Of a DNA stretch of 64,000 nucleotides, positions 40,901 through 64,000 are shown piece after piece. A program made the position numbers and the translations under genes. The stretch's first letter is position 1; each line of letters begins with the position of its first letter. The stretch spans positions 124,001-188,000 of the forward strand of contig RCAB01000017.1 of the NCBI GenBank assembly GCA_003640385.1, read 5' to 3'. Source of the stretch: Setaria digitata (Eukaryota; Nematoda; Chromadorea; Rhabditida; Setariidae). A model generated the notes under the pieces. It did not search any database and was not told the DNA's origin. It worked only from the letters and a program-made list of their open reading frames with translations.

Positions 40901-42311
40901 CTTGTTACGTCATTAGACAAAAGAGACATCTCCGGTTCGGTACGTATCCATTGAAAGGCGTATTTAGCAAAAAACACGAGAAGTATTCATATAATCAATC
41001 AGGGAACCATTATTACTCATGCTTATTTCGAAAACTTATTTGGCCGAGTGAGATTGATACATGCGAAGCCAAGTGTTGGCAGATAAGGCCAAATGGTTGA
41101 TGGATTATAGTTGTACCTCGAGTCATAATATCATACTAGCAAGGATGAAGTCAGCCTCATTACACTAAGTAGCCGAATTGTTTTGATGATTTTACTCAAC
41201 TCTCCTGCAAAATATTAACAACATTTAAGCTAATTTCAATTATCCTTATAATTTTTCATTATACATGTTGACTCTCTCTAAAATCTGAATAACAAAATCT
41301 CTTTTAAGACTTAAAGATTTTACTTACTATCATCTTTCTATAACAGTGATGCTATCTGAAAAATCGGATCTAAAATATTTTATATTTGAAAGAGAAGCAA
41401 GATAATAAATAGAAACTCAAATATGCAAGAAAATTTACTTCACCTCATAGGTTAGACCTAAATTGTGGGATCCTAAAAGCCAAATCGAAAATGTATGGTG
41501 GCTTTACGGTATGGTGTCATTTGACACTGAAAGTACCATTTGTCGCTACTTTTTTGCTTCTCTTTCCTCATCCCCATAAAATTATGTCTCGGGCAAGCTT
41601 GAGGCTAATGAGACTATCTGGTCAGCTATTGTATTTCGTCGCTCACTATCCTATTAACAATGACAGCTTGAAACTAAAAATGCAAATTTGATTATGCCTG
41701 GGCTTTTAATTAGATGGTTTCCTTCATATCTGTGAAAGATTGGACATCCTAAATAGGCCCCAGTGTGAAATAAAATGCTGCTATGGCGTAGGATAATGGG
41801 GGTGATGCCAGGGGCAATTCCATTAATTTAATTTATCATCAAACAACAATGTGGATACTGTGAGACTTGCTGACGAATCAGGAAGTGAGGTGTCTGGAAA
41901 CCTAAAATTGACAGCTACACGCCTAGTGAAAAAAAAATTCAAAGTGTCCTTTTACGAGACTGCCCTGAATTCAGTGCAGAAATATAATTAATGAATAAAA
42001 TAAGTTCTATAAGATGTAGACGATTAATTATGATGTTTCAATTGAATATCAAAAACAGTGCTGAAATCAACGGGTAAAGTTGTTCGAGATAGTTTCAAAG
42101 TGAAGTTGAATCACTTTCCTTAACTTCCAGTGCATCTTTCCATGATGTCACAACAGTGGAGAGTGAAGCGGAATAGATGAGGGTGACAACCAAAGAGCTC
42201 ATCAATAGTTTGGTGATGATTGGCGGTGGTGCTGTGCTTATCTGGCTACTGTGAATAGCCAATAAAGATGTGTCCAAGCAGCATAAAACAAATTAGCCAA
42301 ATTACTGCTAG

Positions 42312-42397
42312 AAGGCTTGGAATAGCTTCTCTGCTTGAGCTCGAACTCTCTTACTCTTCAGCACATCATTTCAACACGCTACACCACAATCTTCCTC
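42312..42397 (-). repeat. tRNA-like relic (possible SINE head)
   Basis: On the minus strand the sequence TGGTGTAGCGTGTTGA resembles a pol III A box (D arm), and AGAGTTCGAGCTC, 24 bases further on, resembles a B box (T arm). The spacing is about seven bases shorter than in a functional tRNA and no clean acceptor stem was seen. It is called a decayed tRNA or the head of a tRNA-derived SINE, not a tRNA gene. Confidence 0.35.
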
Positions 42398-42781
42398 TGA
42401 TTATTGTTAACATCATCGAGACACAATTCCTAATGATTTAGCCTGTGAAACAAACAACGGTCATTTCATTGGCACTCAAGAAATCTGGCTCAGGCCGCCA
42501 AATGGTGTCTTCTCTTCTTCTTCATTATGAGTCCAAACTGGGCTGTTACTGTAAATGTGAAATTAATCTAGAGATCATAGGGAAAGAAGTTGAATTGTTG
42601 ACTAATCTCAACTTTCTGAAAGCAATGCCAAATAAGACTGATCTTGTTGGAGTAACTATTATGTTAGTTAGCTTAGAGAAAAGAGACTTGAAATATTATG
42701 AAGACGAAAAGAGAATAAGAAAAATAATACTTGACTTCAAAATATTTCGCTAAAATGAAGTACAGACCAGTTTAGAGAAAT

Positions 42782-42978
42782 AAATAATTTCGTAACTCGA
42801 CAAGCTAGAGGCTAAAACATTCACTACAAATTTTGCAGTAATAAAGTTACTGGGCTTTGGTGCTCTTTACTCACCATTTNAAATAATTTCGTAACTCGAC
42901 AAGCTAGAGGCTAAAACATTCACCACAAATTTTGCAGTAATAAAGTTACTGGGTTTTGGTGCTCTTTACTCACCATTT
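42782..42978. repeat. Direct duplication around N at 42880
   Basis: Bases 42782-42879 and 42881-42978 (98 each) match with about two substitutions. Same assembly signature as the other N positions. Confidence 0.9.
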
Positions 42979-44368
42979 TAATGAAGCAAACTTTGAACAA
43001 GTCAAGAAAAAAAATTTTTTTTTTTTTCATTTTTAAGAGAAGACTTATTAGGAATAGTACTATCACTTGAAAGATACCATCAATAAGATATAAATAAAAA
43101 ATCTCAATTATATTAAAATATGCAATTATGGAGAGCAATTCGTGCTATTTATAACATGATTGATTATGTATTATGTATAGAAATATTCTAACTGAATCTG
43201 AAAATTTCTAAAATACGTTTTTGGAACTTTTTCAGCACCAACATTTATTTCTAATCGAAGAACTTATCGAGTAAATTTCGCTACAAATTCAATTAGCATG
43301 CTCAAATGGCGTCTATTTTCATATGACAAGTCAAGATAATTATTTTTCACTAGTGCAATATACAATATGTCTTCTATGAAGGTGTAATTTTAAGTTTACA
43401 GAGGTGGAGTAATCCAACGGAAACAGGTGCTACCATGTTACAGCTCCCTTTTTCACCTGCTGATAAAATAAAATACTTCAATCAGAGATAAAATGAAGTA
43501 TTATTTCGTGAAGAAAAAAAGGTATGTGGAAGTTTGGAGAAGCAAAAATTGAGGCACTGTTAATTCAATCATCAAATTATGACGGAACCCATTATGTTAA
43601 CAATGGATCCTTTCTGAGGTTGTTATGGTCGACATACTCAATTCATTTTACTCCTACACTGTTTACAGCAACACTTCAATTTTACAAAGTTTCGACGGGA
43701 CTTTATCAGATCCTGAACGATATCGAATTCAACATTTAATTGCCATTTCAAATCGCAAAGATTCTCTCTTCCAAACAACCCTTCTACTCTCCATATACCT
43801 AAGATTTGGAGAAGCAAGGAAAATGGACAAGTTTGGAAGAGAGCGTAGTACATCATCAATAAGACTGAACTCTAAAGGTAAATAAATAACTGAGGTATAA
43901 ATGATTAATCGGAAGAACAATGTACATGTGAAGCGCTGCAGCAGATGAAGAGAAGAAAACTGTGTTGTTCAGTGTGAAAGTTTCAATTACCTTAGTTTAC
44001 AATTGCAATAATTAGCTAACACTCTAATTAAGTTTACCCAAAACTGTCACTAAGATTCTTCTTTTCCCTTCTATTTACACCTCAAATGACAACAGGTAGG
44101 AGATGATGGAAATTGAAATTATATACTTTAAGGAAGAAAAATTAGCATTGGTAGTAGAGAAGGAACGTGTGGTCGTTGATCTCTCTACAACGATACTATC
44201 CAATTAAATGAAATGACTTTCAGTACTGACAGCCATTGATGCGAATTCCAACAGAACCATCGCTAGAATTAACATATCCAAAAGTAAATTAATATATCCA
44301 CAATTATAACTGTAATTAAAACCTGGACAAATTGGCCTACCACAAACTTCCGTTTAGAAAAGACTCAC

Positions 44369-44443
44369 TGTGTGACCCGTAAAGAGCCGCTCGCAGTGGG
44401 ATGTCACCCAGCACTTGCCGCTCTTCGTAATCATCCACGCCGA
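44369..44443 (-). CDS. Isolated exon candidate encoding an ankyrin-like motif
   Basis: On the minus strand a TGCTTGCAG acceptor and a GTGAGT donor bracket 75 bases that read GVDDYEERQVLGDIPLRAAL then YGSHS. The run G-D-I-P-L-x-A-A-L-Y-G-x-H-S fits the ankyrin consensus G-x-T-P-L-H-x-A-A-x-x-G-H. The segment is clearly richer in G+C than its surroundings, as coding exons in this window are. No partner exons with matching phase were found, so it may belong to an undetected gene or be a relic. Confidence 0.35.
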
Positions 44444-46267
44444 CTGCAAGCACACGAAGATATTATCAGTTTTTATTGCATGAAGACTTCTGCAATTAGT
44501 TGCATGCCTTTCCCGACGACCACCGCCCGAGAAGGAGTCATAAAATTTGGCTTCTTGCATCAACCTGTGGAGGAGAGGATCCGAAAGGGAAGTAGTTGGA
44601 TGGCACTGCCTTTATTAGGCCTAGATTTCGTGGACTCATGGAAGCTGAGTCCTTAAATACATCTTGATGGGAACAACTAGACTGCTATGATATTTGCCAC
44701 TCGGATCAACACCGATCAGTCTGTGTGATTCGTGATTTCATGAGTTCCTTTCAGGATCCACATATGGAGCAGAACCTAGTTTTGAACAGGTTTATAATCA
44801 ACTTCTCTCTGTACCCGATAGCTATCCGTCTTATCAAGAGTTTGAGATTCTCAGTAGCATAACATCAAGATTGTTTGACTTTTGAATGATACATAATTGC
44901 TTTTTGAAGCAGACTTTTCCTGGATATTGTATTTTTGTTATAAACTTTTGCGACATCTCTCATCCTGAGACACTGCATAACACAAAATCCACCATTACAA
45001 TTCTTCAATTTCCATTTTATTTCGGAGTATTTCGTAAATTTTTCGAAAACTTCACAACATATCGCTGAAATGAGTGCACTTTCAGGCTTTAAGTCTGGAA
45101 AAACTGCTGCATACCTGGATATTTTCAGCCATAATCATGTGACGAAAAATATCAATCACTTTGACAGTGACTAAAAACAGAATCATTTCAAATCTGGGCA
45201 GTAATATCGTCATATGCGAATAAAACTAGACTACAAACAGCTGCATGCCCATCCAATTACAAACAGGCATAGATGTTTCGGTGATAATGAAGATAATCAC
45301 CGCTGAAAAATGACCTTAGTCACCACAACATTCGCGTTTTTGATGGATCGGGCGTGAAGGAAAACGGGAATGTCTTTTTGTATGATGAAGTGAAATTGGT
45401 TAAGAAACGTAAAAAGATTCTCATGTGTTTCCTGATTCTTCTGCTAAAGTTGTGCTTTCAGATGAGTACAAAGAACAATTTAAGTATGAAATCAAACAGG
45501 AAAGAAGAAAATGAAATTAAACGTACAGGAGGGGAATTTGTTTCTTTTCCAAATAGTATTAGTGAAAGAGTAATCTCCTGTGGAAAACTCATCGACTTTA
45601 ATTATTACTTTGTACGAACAGCAGCTTCCAAAGAGGGAAAGCACAAATTTATTCAGCTGATGAAAAAGCTATTCTTGAAAAGCACAAATGGTGTTGTTGG
45701 AAAAAGTTGAATATGCTAATGAATACAGTTAGAACATTCTGCAACTATCAATGCCAACATATTGCGCATGTTTTGACGTACACACTGACACCTAGCAGAT
45801 GCTTAATTATTTGATAAACATTTGATATCTGATACAAGTAGGCTATATTTTCATTCCCACTGAAACATTTCAGAAGAGCACCATAATAGACTAAGGATCT
45901 GCTCATTGCCTGTACGAAAATGCATGCTTTGAAAACACCGATTATAGGAAAAGAAAGAAGAAACGCAGTCTAGTGGTTCCAACAGAGTAAACAAGAGCAC
46001 AAAAACATACAAAGGTGAGTTATAATAAGGATAAAAAATGAAATTATTGGCAGCATAAGAGAAATGATGAAAATTTTTCCAGTAATTTCTGGTTCTCAGA
46101 GATTTGATTAAAAACTTCCACTTTAACAAAAATCTGAAGCATAGTTAATGTTAAGAGTCACAGAATATTTCTAATTTTATTTAATGTGATAGTTATTCAT
46201 TAGTTGAGTGTTCTGAATCTTCTTTCATTCTGAATAAAAAGCACAATTTCAGCGCACTTCCAGATAG

Positions 46268-46378
46268 TCAACTTTGCAATAATTTGGCCACCAAAAGATG
46301 AGTTACACAGAAAATTTTAGCNATTCAACTTTGCAATAATTTGGCCACCAAAAGATGAGTTACACAGAAAATTTTAGC
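46268..46378. repeat. Direct duplication around N at 46322
   Basis: Bases 46268-46321 and 46325-46378 (54 each) are the same sequence. It lies just downstream of the filament gene's stop codon, so its 3' untranslated region may be misassembled here. Confidence 0.85.
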
Positions 46379-46462
46379 GTAAAGTTTGAGATAACTGTCA
46401 AATTTATCCTCCAAAACACTCTCACAGAATGTCTTTTTCAAGTCGAAAGGAGAAATGAAATT

Positions 46463-57845
<11,383 letters not shown>

Positions 57846-60800
57846 TTCGTTATCTCGTCTCTTCCTAATCAATTTGCAGATAACTGAGATAGGTAAAGGT
57901 AACGCTCAGCAACAACTGGAAGTGAACTCACACTGAAATGATATGTGTGTACAAATTTAGCGTTAAAAATTGCAAAACGTTACACGATGCAGCAGAAAGG
58001 TAAAGTTACACAAAAAGAAAGGTAAAGTTACACGTTACTTGAAAACACTGATAAGTTAACAGTAGCAATAATTACTTGTAAAAGCAAGGAGCCGCTTCCT
58101 CTCAAGCTAAACTACAAACGGTAAGAATTAGAATATTTCTCTCTAAAATCGAAGTGGCATGAAATGAGACAGTATTACGTTATGCGAACGCACAAACATC
58201 ATGGAAATGAAAAAACTACTTGAAGGACGAAATGAAACTTGCACAAAACACCTCCTCCCAGACCAGATGAAAATAACAATTGCAATTTCACGCCTAAATA
58301 ACAATTTTAATTGGCATAACATGTGAAGAGATGATGCGAATGGGAGTATAAGCGTAAATATGAGCGGAATCTGATGATCAGCGTACTTTGTTAAAATATG
58401 GCAATCACGTCCGTGAAGTGCTTCTGCGTGCCACGCAGCCACTATTAATTACTGATGAGATGAAAGCATTTCCACCTCAGGTCTTGATACTGACACAGAT
58501 ACTGAGCACCATATTAAGCGAATACAAAAACTGCTTGTTGTTTTGGTGAGATTCTGAGCAAGCAAGTTAATAATTGTTCATTTTCGGTGAAATTGTTCCT
58601 ATGTCTAAAGACACTAGAATTGATCAGTGCAGCTAACAGGAAGCCATTCATATAGAACTTTTGGTAACTGCCAGTGTTAGGAAATACATACGGAAAAAAG
58701 AACTTCGAAATCCAGATTTGTTCAAGTTGGAACTGTTCAAACAATTTAATGAAACCTTCCGTGTATTTTAGCTAACCTGTTGACTAATTTACACTGAGAA
58801 CGTTGAGAAGAGGAAAAAAATTTTAAAAATTTTGACAAGCATTTCTTGTTCAAAGAAAATTTTTACAAGTATAGCATATATCCATTCAGTGTCACCGAGC
58901 AGCAATCAATTTTCTTCACAAGTGCACAAGGATGTGTCCTCTTTGCTTGACGCTCTCTGATGGAAATGAACATAAAGTGGAAAGATGAAAATTATGATCT
59001 TCAAAGGGATTTCTACATTGAAATTCCTAGTTAAGACAGAGAAAGTCCCCTAAGATGTCCACACACTTCCCACATTACCAGTCAGTGTTAAGTTTCAGTT
59101 ACCCTTCATAACCCTTCTTCCCTCAACCGGAGTCTTCTCCCGCAAATGTCGATGTTCGAGGTAATTATAATAAGGACTCATTTTTCGGTGTCAACTTCTA
59201 TCTGAAGAATAGTCGGTCCTTTAACAAGTGTAACGACTTGCTGCTTACTCAACTAACTGCATCCAGAGAGAACCGGATTTATGATGTCAGTAAGTTTCTT
59301 TCCGATTAAATTGACCAGTGAACTGTGACTCGAATAACCAATCAACTCTCACAGAATCTGAAATTTACACCTAAATATCGCTTTCAATTTCCGTGAAATA
59401 TTGAGGAACATATCACAAGTCTGTTTCATTTCCATTTCACATATAGCTCATAATCTTTGGTGCTTTCATCAGTTTTGGCGAATTTGCAAACGTTGAAATT
59501 GTGTGTGAAATACTTGACGTTTCTCAAAGTCCGTTGGAATAATCTCAGTATTCCGACTCGGGAATACTGACAGGAATGAAAAAGAGGAAGATCGGAAAAT
59601 GAAACGGAAATGGATAACATCCAAACTCTGATTTTTCCTCTGTGCAATGGGAGAGAATGTAGGAGCAAATAGCAAGAAAAATATAAAAATGTTGCAAGCA
59701 AATTATAGCAATGGGTTGAATCGATTTTGTTTGCCCTTTTGATGCCCTTAATAAAGATGATCAGAAGACTCAAGCATCGTTTTCATCAAGATCTCTAGGA
59801 ATTCTCGAAATACCTTACAAGCAACAACACGATACAGACCCTCTTGATCGACGACTCAGGTAGTTTAAAAACTCTCTTCAACCAGTCTTCTCTTCCTAGC
59901 TTCAATTGCTACTCGATAAATGCTACGTAAATTTGACGAAATATGACTGAAAAACATTCAATCTAAGTTCTCACATCGATGTAAGTGGGAACTTCACAAA
60001 TTCATGTTCCACAGGGCCATTTACAAACAGAAGCCTTCATTGTAAGATGACAAGTGGAGGTCACTTCTTAACCACCAAATGCATTGCTATAATTAAGATG
60101 AAATGACTATCAACTGAAAGGCAACGCCTAAAACTTCTCGTGCAAGGTATTGACAGCTTTTTCAGGTGAATAATTCATTCTTCAGCAGTACTATTATTAC
60201 ATAAACACAATATTTGTAGAATGGTAATTGCATTTTAAACTTCTGAATCAACTTGACTTATGTAAAACTTTACTGGATTTTTGCCTTTCATATGTGGCGA
60301 TGATCAGTAGGCACTGTTAAAAAAAAAAAAAAAAAAAAAAGTTTATGCCATTAAGCACTAAAGACGAGGCTGTTTGTAATCGGAGAAAATCATCATCTAC
60401 TCACTTTCTAGGATGAGTAGAAATTAGGCATTAGTTGGTGGTAAAAGCGAGAATTTCCAGGAAACTCTAGACCGGATTTTTCATTCGTTTGGGACTTCTG
60501 AATTAGAAAAAAAAAAAAAAAAAAAGCACGATATATGTACTAAAAGTGAAATATGTCAATTTATATATTCGAAAATTCCAACACGAAGTGATTTGAAATA
60601 CTCGTCCAAGACCTAGTATTTGATGGTATAAAGAATTTCCAAATTAGTGGAAAAATTTCAATGCAGAAAAAAGCCCAATTTGAACTAAAATTAAAATCAA
60701 CAAAATCCATATTCTGTCTCAAAGTGCCAAGAAATTTGGAGAAAAAAGAAAAATTTACCCATGTCAAGAAATGTGCTAGGAAATTTCCCTCCACACCGCT

Positions 60801-61003
60801 ATAATTTCATTTACATTATACAAAGTTTGACAAAAATCTTCGCTCTTGTGCAGAGTCCTATTTATTTCAGTGTTACGCATCCAATGATACATTTGTTGGA
60901 CAAAAGAACCATGAAAGTCTACCTTCTCAACGTTACTAAAAAATCATAAAATGACGAGGTGCATTCCACCTCCTACTGCTCTTAGGGAAAAACTTTTAGG
61001 AGG

Positions 61004-61005
<2 letters not shown>

Positions 61006-61056
<51 letters not shown>
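61006..61056. repeat. (GA)n microsatellite
   Basis: About 25 uninterrupted GA/AG dinucleotides following a G5 run; a second short GA run occurs near 61100-61112. The open frame across it (Arg-Glu repeats) is an artefact. Confidence 0.95.
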
Positions 61057-61057
<1 letters not shown>

Positions 61058-61386
61058 ATTGGAATTCCCTTCGAATGAATCATTTGGAGTTTTTCAAAAG
61101 AGAGAGAGAGAGCAAAAAAAAAAAGTAATGTTTGCATAAAATGAGTCGCTGGGAGATAGATTTATTCGGTTCAAATTGGTGCATGTGTCGCTACTGTCCG
61201 CATCATCAGTTCTACAGAAAATACAGTGCTTCGAAATTTCCCGCAACTAAGCCCAGCTACTGACGACAGATAGCTGTCTCGATTTCGATCCCTGAGCCTT
61301 GCTTTGCTAACTGCTCGTTCAGTTGCTTCCAGAACTTACATTCAACTTTGATTAGCTCTCGGAATGGTGGCAAACTCATTTTCATT

Positions 61387-61423
<37 letters not shown>

Positions 61424-61690
61424 ACTAGGCTAGACCAAGAGAGAGAATAAAACTGTTAAACTGAACTTCACAGATAGCACTGCTGACCCTTCACTCGAAG
61501 GATCAGTCACTAACCGGACGTTGTTGACACGCCATCAGTTATCGTCAAGCACTACTTTCAATAGCAATTTTAGTTTGAACAGTGAGAGATGCAAACAGCA
61601 GAACGATTAATTTCAGTTGGGATTAATGGAAAGAGTTTGGTGACAATGAGGTGAGACACAGCTAGATACACTCGATCCTCATAGCACTTA

Positions 61691-61881
61691 CCTACAAGTA
61701 AGCTGATAACAACTATCATCATGTTTTCAGGTCAGGATTACTTACAAGTAAGCTGATAACAACTATCATCATGTTTTCAGGTCAGGATTACTTACAAGTA
61801 AGCTGATAACAACTATCATCATGTTTTCAGGTCAGGATTACCTACAAGTAAGCTGATAACAACTATCATCATGTTTTCAGG
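61691..61881. repeat. 50-bp minisatellite, about 3.8 copies
   Basis: Copies start at 61691, 61741, 61791 and 61841, exactly 50 bases apart and almost identical (C/T variation at the second base). Each unit contains CAAGTAAGCTGATAAC and, further on, ATCATGTTTTCAGG, so it carries a donor-like and an acceptor-like splice motif 28 bases apart. The last copy ends after the TTTTCAGG. Confidence 0.97.
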
Positions 61882-62071
61882 CCCGGGAATTTTAGGCTTT
61901 CTGTCAAAAGATCCCAATATCCAACACTATTTTTCTTTTTAATCCAAAATCGTTTCGTTGTCATTGTTTTGTCACTTCCCAATCTATTCAGTAGAATTTT
62001 CGCACTCAAAATGATCACTTACCTTATCCTAACACCACACCTATATCCTAAGAAGTGTAGAAGCCTTCTTT

Positions 62072-62106
<35 letters not shown>

Positions 62107-64000
62107 ATGAAAGGAATGTTTTTGTTAAAATAGCACGATTTCCTACCGTAATTAATTTATGAAATTTTTTTTTTTTCTTTTTTATTGCAAAATACAGTTG
62201 TGCAGGTAGATTTTATCAATCAGCCATCAGTTTTGGAGTAAATTCACAACGCTGTGTATTGGTTTCTAAAATTTGAAGGTTGGATATAAGTTCAATTTTT
62301 TCCCAGTAAATTTTAAACCACTAAAAAACCGAAGCCTCTTCAAAAATGGACGTGATTTTTCGTTTATTTAACATTTTCTTTTATTGTTGAGGGACGAAAA
62401 CATTCCAATATATCCAATTATATAAGTGAGAATTCTGCTCTTATTTTGTTTCATCACTCTAGCTTAGCAGAAGTTATGAAGTTTTACTTGAAGGATGGAG
62501 AGGAACAGTTTCCAGTAATAAAGAAAAGGGAATATAGAATTTCAAATGGAAAAAGAAAAACTGAAACATTGGAAGGAAAGGAATTGAGCTGCTCAGATTT
62601 TCTTACAGATTTATGATAATATCTGAAACATTCTCATAACTAATGATTCTAGCCTAGCCAGCTGTGCACATTGCAAATCAAAAAAAAAAAAAATTTGTCC
62701 TTGGAAATTTTTTTTTTTTTTTTTTTTCACCGATTAACTTTTCAGAATATTCGTTGAATCTTCGACACGGGAAGATGAAAGAGTTAGAAAAAAAAAAAAA
62801 AACAATTTATGATAATGGCGCTTGCTAGAAGCCATCTGGAAGGAAATGACCACCTGGCCAAAATATTTAAAAAATAAAAAAAAAGAAGAATTGCACACAA
62901 ATAATAATATATCGGACGAAAAAAAAAAGCACTGTAAAAGTGAAGGAGTGAGTGTTGAACTTTCACGTTTGCAGCGGAAGCTTCCCTTTCCTTTCTCACT
63001 GCAAAAGGAAGCACAGGTGCACAGGTTGTCGTCCTTCAAAAACAAGAAAGAAAAGAAATTATTTGAAATGAAAAACCGAAAGGAAGCAATTGCAGCAACT
63101 AAATACTCTTCTTTACTGCTATCACGACTACTTGCGCATTTTTATGCAACAGATAAAACATTCGAAATCCTTCGCATAGTTGTTGTAGAATGTAAATTTC
63201 CAATTTAACTTTTAAATTTCATTAGATACACAATAATTTCTCGCTGCGTGAACACATAAAGCAAATTGATTGTTGTCAGCCAATTAAGGAAAACTAATCC
63301 CAAATTGTGCTACCATTCAAATTCAATGATGGCAACCAAATGTTCGCTTACTTCTTAAAAGTTAAAAGGAAAAAGAAAATAAAAAAAAAAGCATTCCCAA
63401 AAATTTTATAGCCCTATCAGAAATGTATATCGTACCACGAAAGAACTGCATTCCATATGTTACTGCTATTTTCAGAGGAGAGAAATATTCATCGCTACAT
63501 AGAAATCATTGAGCTAGTTTACACATCTCCTAGACTGATCTGCTGTTTAGCTAACTTTCTAGGCTTAGATCGATAAAGATTCGCGCTCAGCTGAAATCGA
63601 CCAGCCGAAAAATCAGATAAGTGCCGAAAACAGCAGAAATGCGGAAAGACTTTGTAAAGGGTTTTGCTGTGCGAATCACTTGGTGGTGCACCCTTAGCTT
63701 ATACAGACACACACACAGTTCAGATGGAATGTGTACATACAAATCGTCGTCAACATCATAAATTGAACTGAAAGTGAGGGGACTTTTCGGCTGGAGAAGA
63801 AACGTGGACATGAATGGTATTACTGTAAGTGGAGTGCTACGGTTGCTATCTTTTGGCAGTAACTAATGGATTAGCAGTAGGAAAAGGCTGCTGATCGGCT
63901 AATTAGTGATAGGGTTGCAGTCGAGCTCTCTAGAATACAATACTTAGACTGAGATAAACAACTCTATTCGATGTGCAATTTGTAACCTAGATTTGAGGAA

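Larger units (their letters stand above)
30351..46462. other. 16-kb gene-poor interval
   Basis: AT-rich sequence with many short open frames and no complete gene recognised. Sub-features listed separately are the N-duplications at 31857-31999, 42782-42978 and 46268-46378, a tRNA-like relic near 42312-42397, and an ankyrin-like exon candidate at 44369-44443. Open frames at 32109-32297, 42445-42753 and 45354-45710 were read and show no domain. A less AT-rich block at about 40,780-40,960 contains a 37-codon open frame of unknown meaning. The interval probably includes the distal 5' flank of the EGF-like gene and the 3' flank of the filament gene. Confidence 0.55.
57846..64000. other. Upstream flank of the filament gene
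   Basis: About 6 kb without a recognised gene. It contains several A(n) tracts (near 60320, 60510, 61387, 62070), T tracts, a GA microsatellite and a 50-bp minisatellite. The distal promoter of ifb-1 is expected near 57.9-58.5 kb but no motif could be assigned. Open frames at 58143-58442, 59426-59773 and 62822-63208 show no domain. Confidence 0.5.

Noticed and set aside
42445..42753. 102-residue plus-strand open frame
   Set aside because: No recognised motif; it adjoins repeat-like and misassembled sequence.
45354..45710. 118-residue plus-strand open frame
   Set aside because: Lys/Leu-rich, with no domain, no splice context and no similarity I recognise; length alone is not enough in AT-rich DNA.
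60951..61139. Arg-Glu repeat open frame
   Set aside because: Produced by the GA microsatellite; no splice context or conserved flank.
61691..61881. CRISPR-like array (regular repeats)
   Set aside because: Units are contiguous with no variable spacers, and the genome is a eukaryote; this is a minisatellite.

Overview
This is eukaryotic, AT-rich DNA with short spliced exons and introns mostly of 50-1,500 bases. Acceptors are TTTCAG-like, donors are GT (two are GC), and poly-A/poly-T tracts are common. The gene set, the compact exons and a cytoplasmic intermediate filament protein with a lamin-type tail point to a nematode, most probably a clade III (spirurid/filarial-like) parasite; the exact species cannot be read from the window. 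Six single N positions show it is a draft assembly, and each N is flanked by two near-identical copies of the same sequence.

Seven protein-coding genes were resolved exon by exon, with reading phase checked across every junction. From left to right: (1) the 3' end of the ribosome-biogenesis HEAT-repeat protein RRP12 (+, 105-2072, continues off the left edge); (2) thiamine pyrophosphokinase (-, 2399-4157, 270 residues); (3) a sigma-1 receptor/ERG2-type ER protein (+, 4953-6710, 220 residues); (4) a RING/B-box/coiled-coil/filamin/NHL protein of the TRIM-NHL class (-, 7935-12929, 694 residues); (5) an SLC12A9-like cation-chloride-cotransporter-family protein (+, 15169-23890, 23 exons, 980 residues); (6) a small secreted-then-anchored protein with five 4-cysteine EGF-like units and one membrane span (-, 28061-30350, 268 residues); (7) a cytoplasmic intermediate filament gene, ifb-1-like (-, 46463-57845), with two alternative first exons that splice in the same phase to a common second exon.

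Genes 1/2, 3/4 and 5/6 are tail-to-tail; 2/3 and 4/5 are head-to-head. They have unrelated functions (rRNA processing, thiamine cofactor synthesis, ER lipid/receptor biology, ubiquitin/RNA regulation, ion transport, cell surface, cytoskeleton), and nothing suggests an operon. About 30.4-46.4 kb is a gene-poor stretch with a few exon-like or repeat-like islands; 57.9-64 kb is the upstream flank of ifb-1, with simple repeats and a 50-bp minisatellite.

The observations most worth checking are: the sigma-1-like protein appears to carry cysteine at both positions of the two ligand-site acidic residues of the human protein; the dual-promoter layout of the filament gene, with a 387-bp pure GT tract in the intron between its two first exons; the duplicated sequence around every N; a decayed copy of an SLC12A9 exon inside a later intron of the same gene; the 50-bp tandem repeat whose unit carries both splice-site motifs; and a broken but well-phased exon pair near 25.2 kb.
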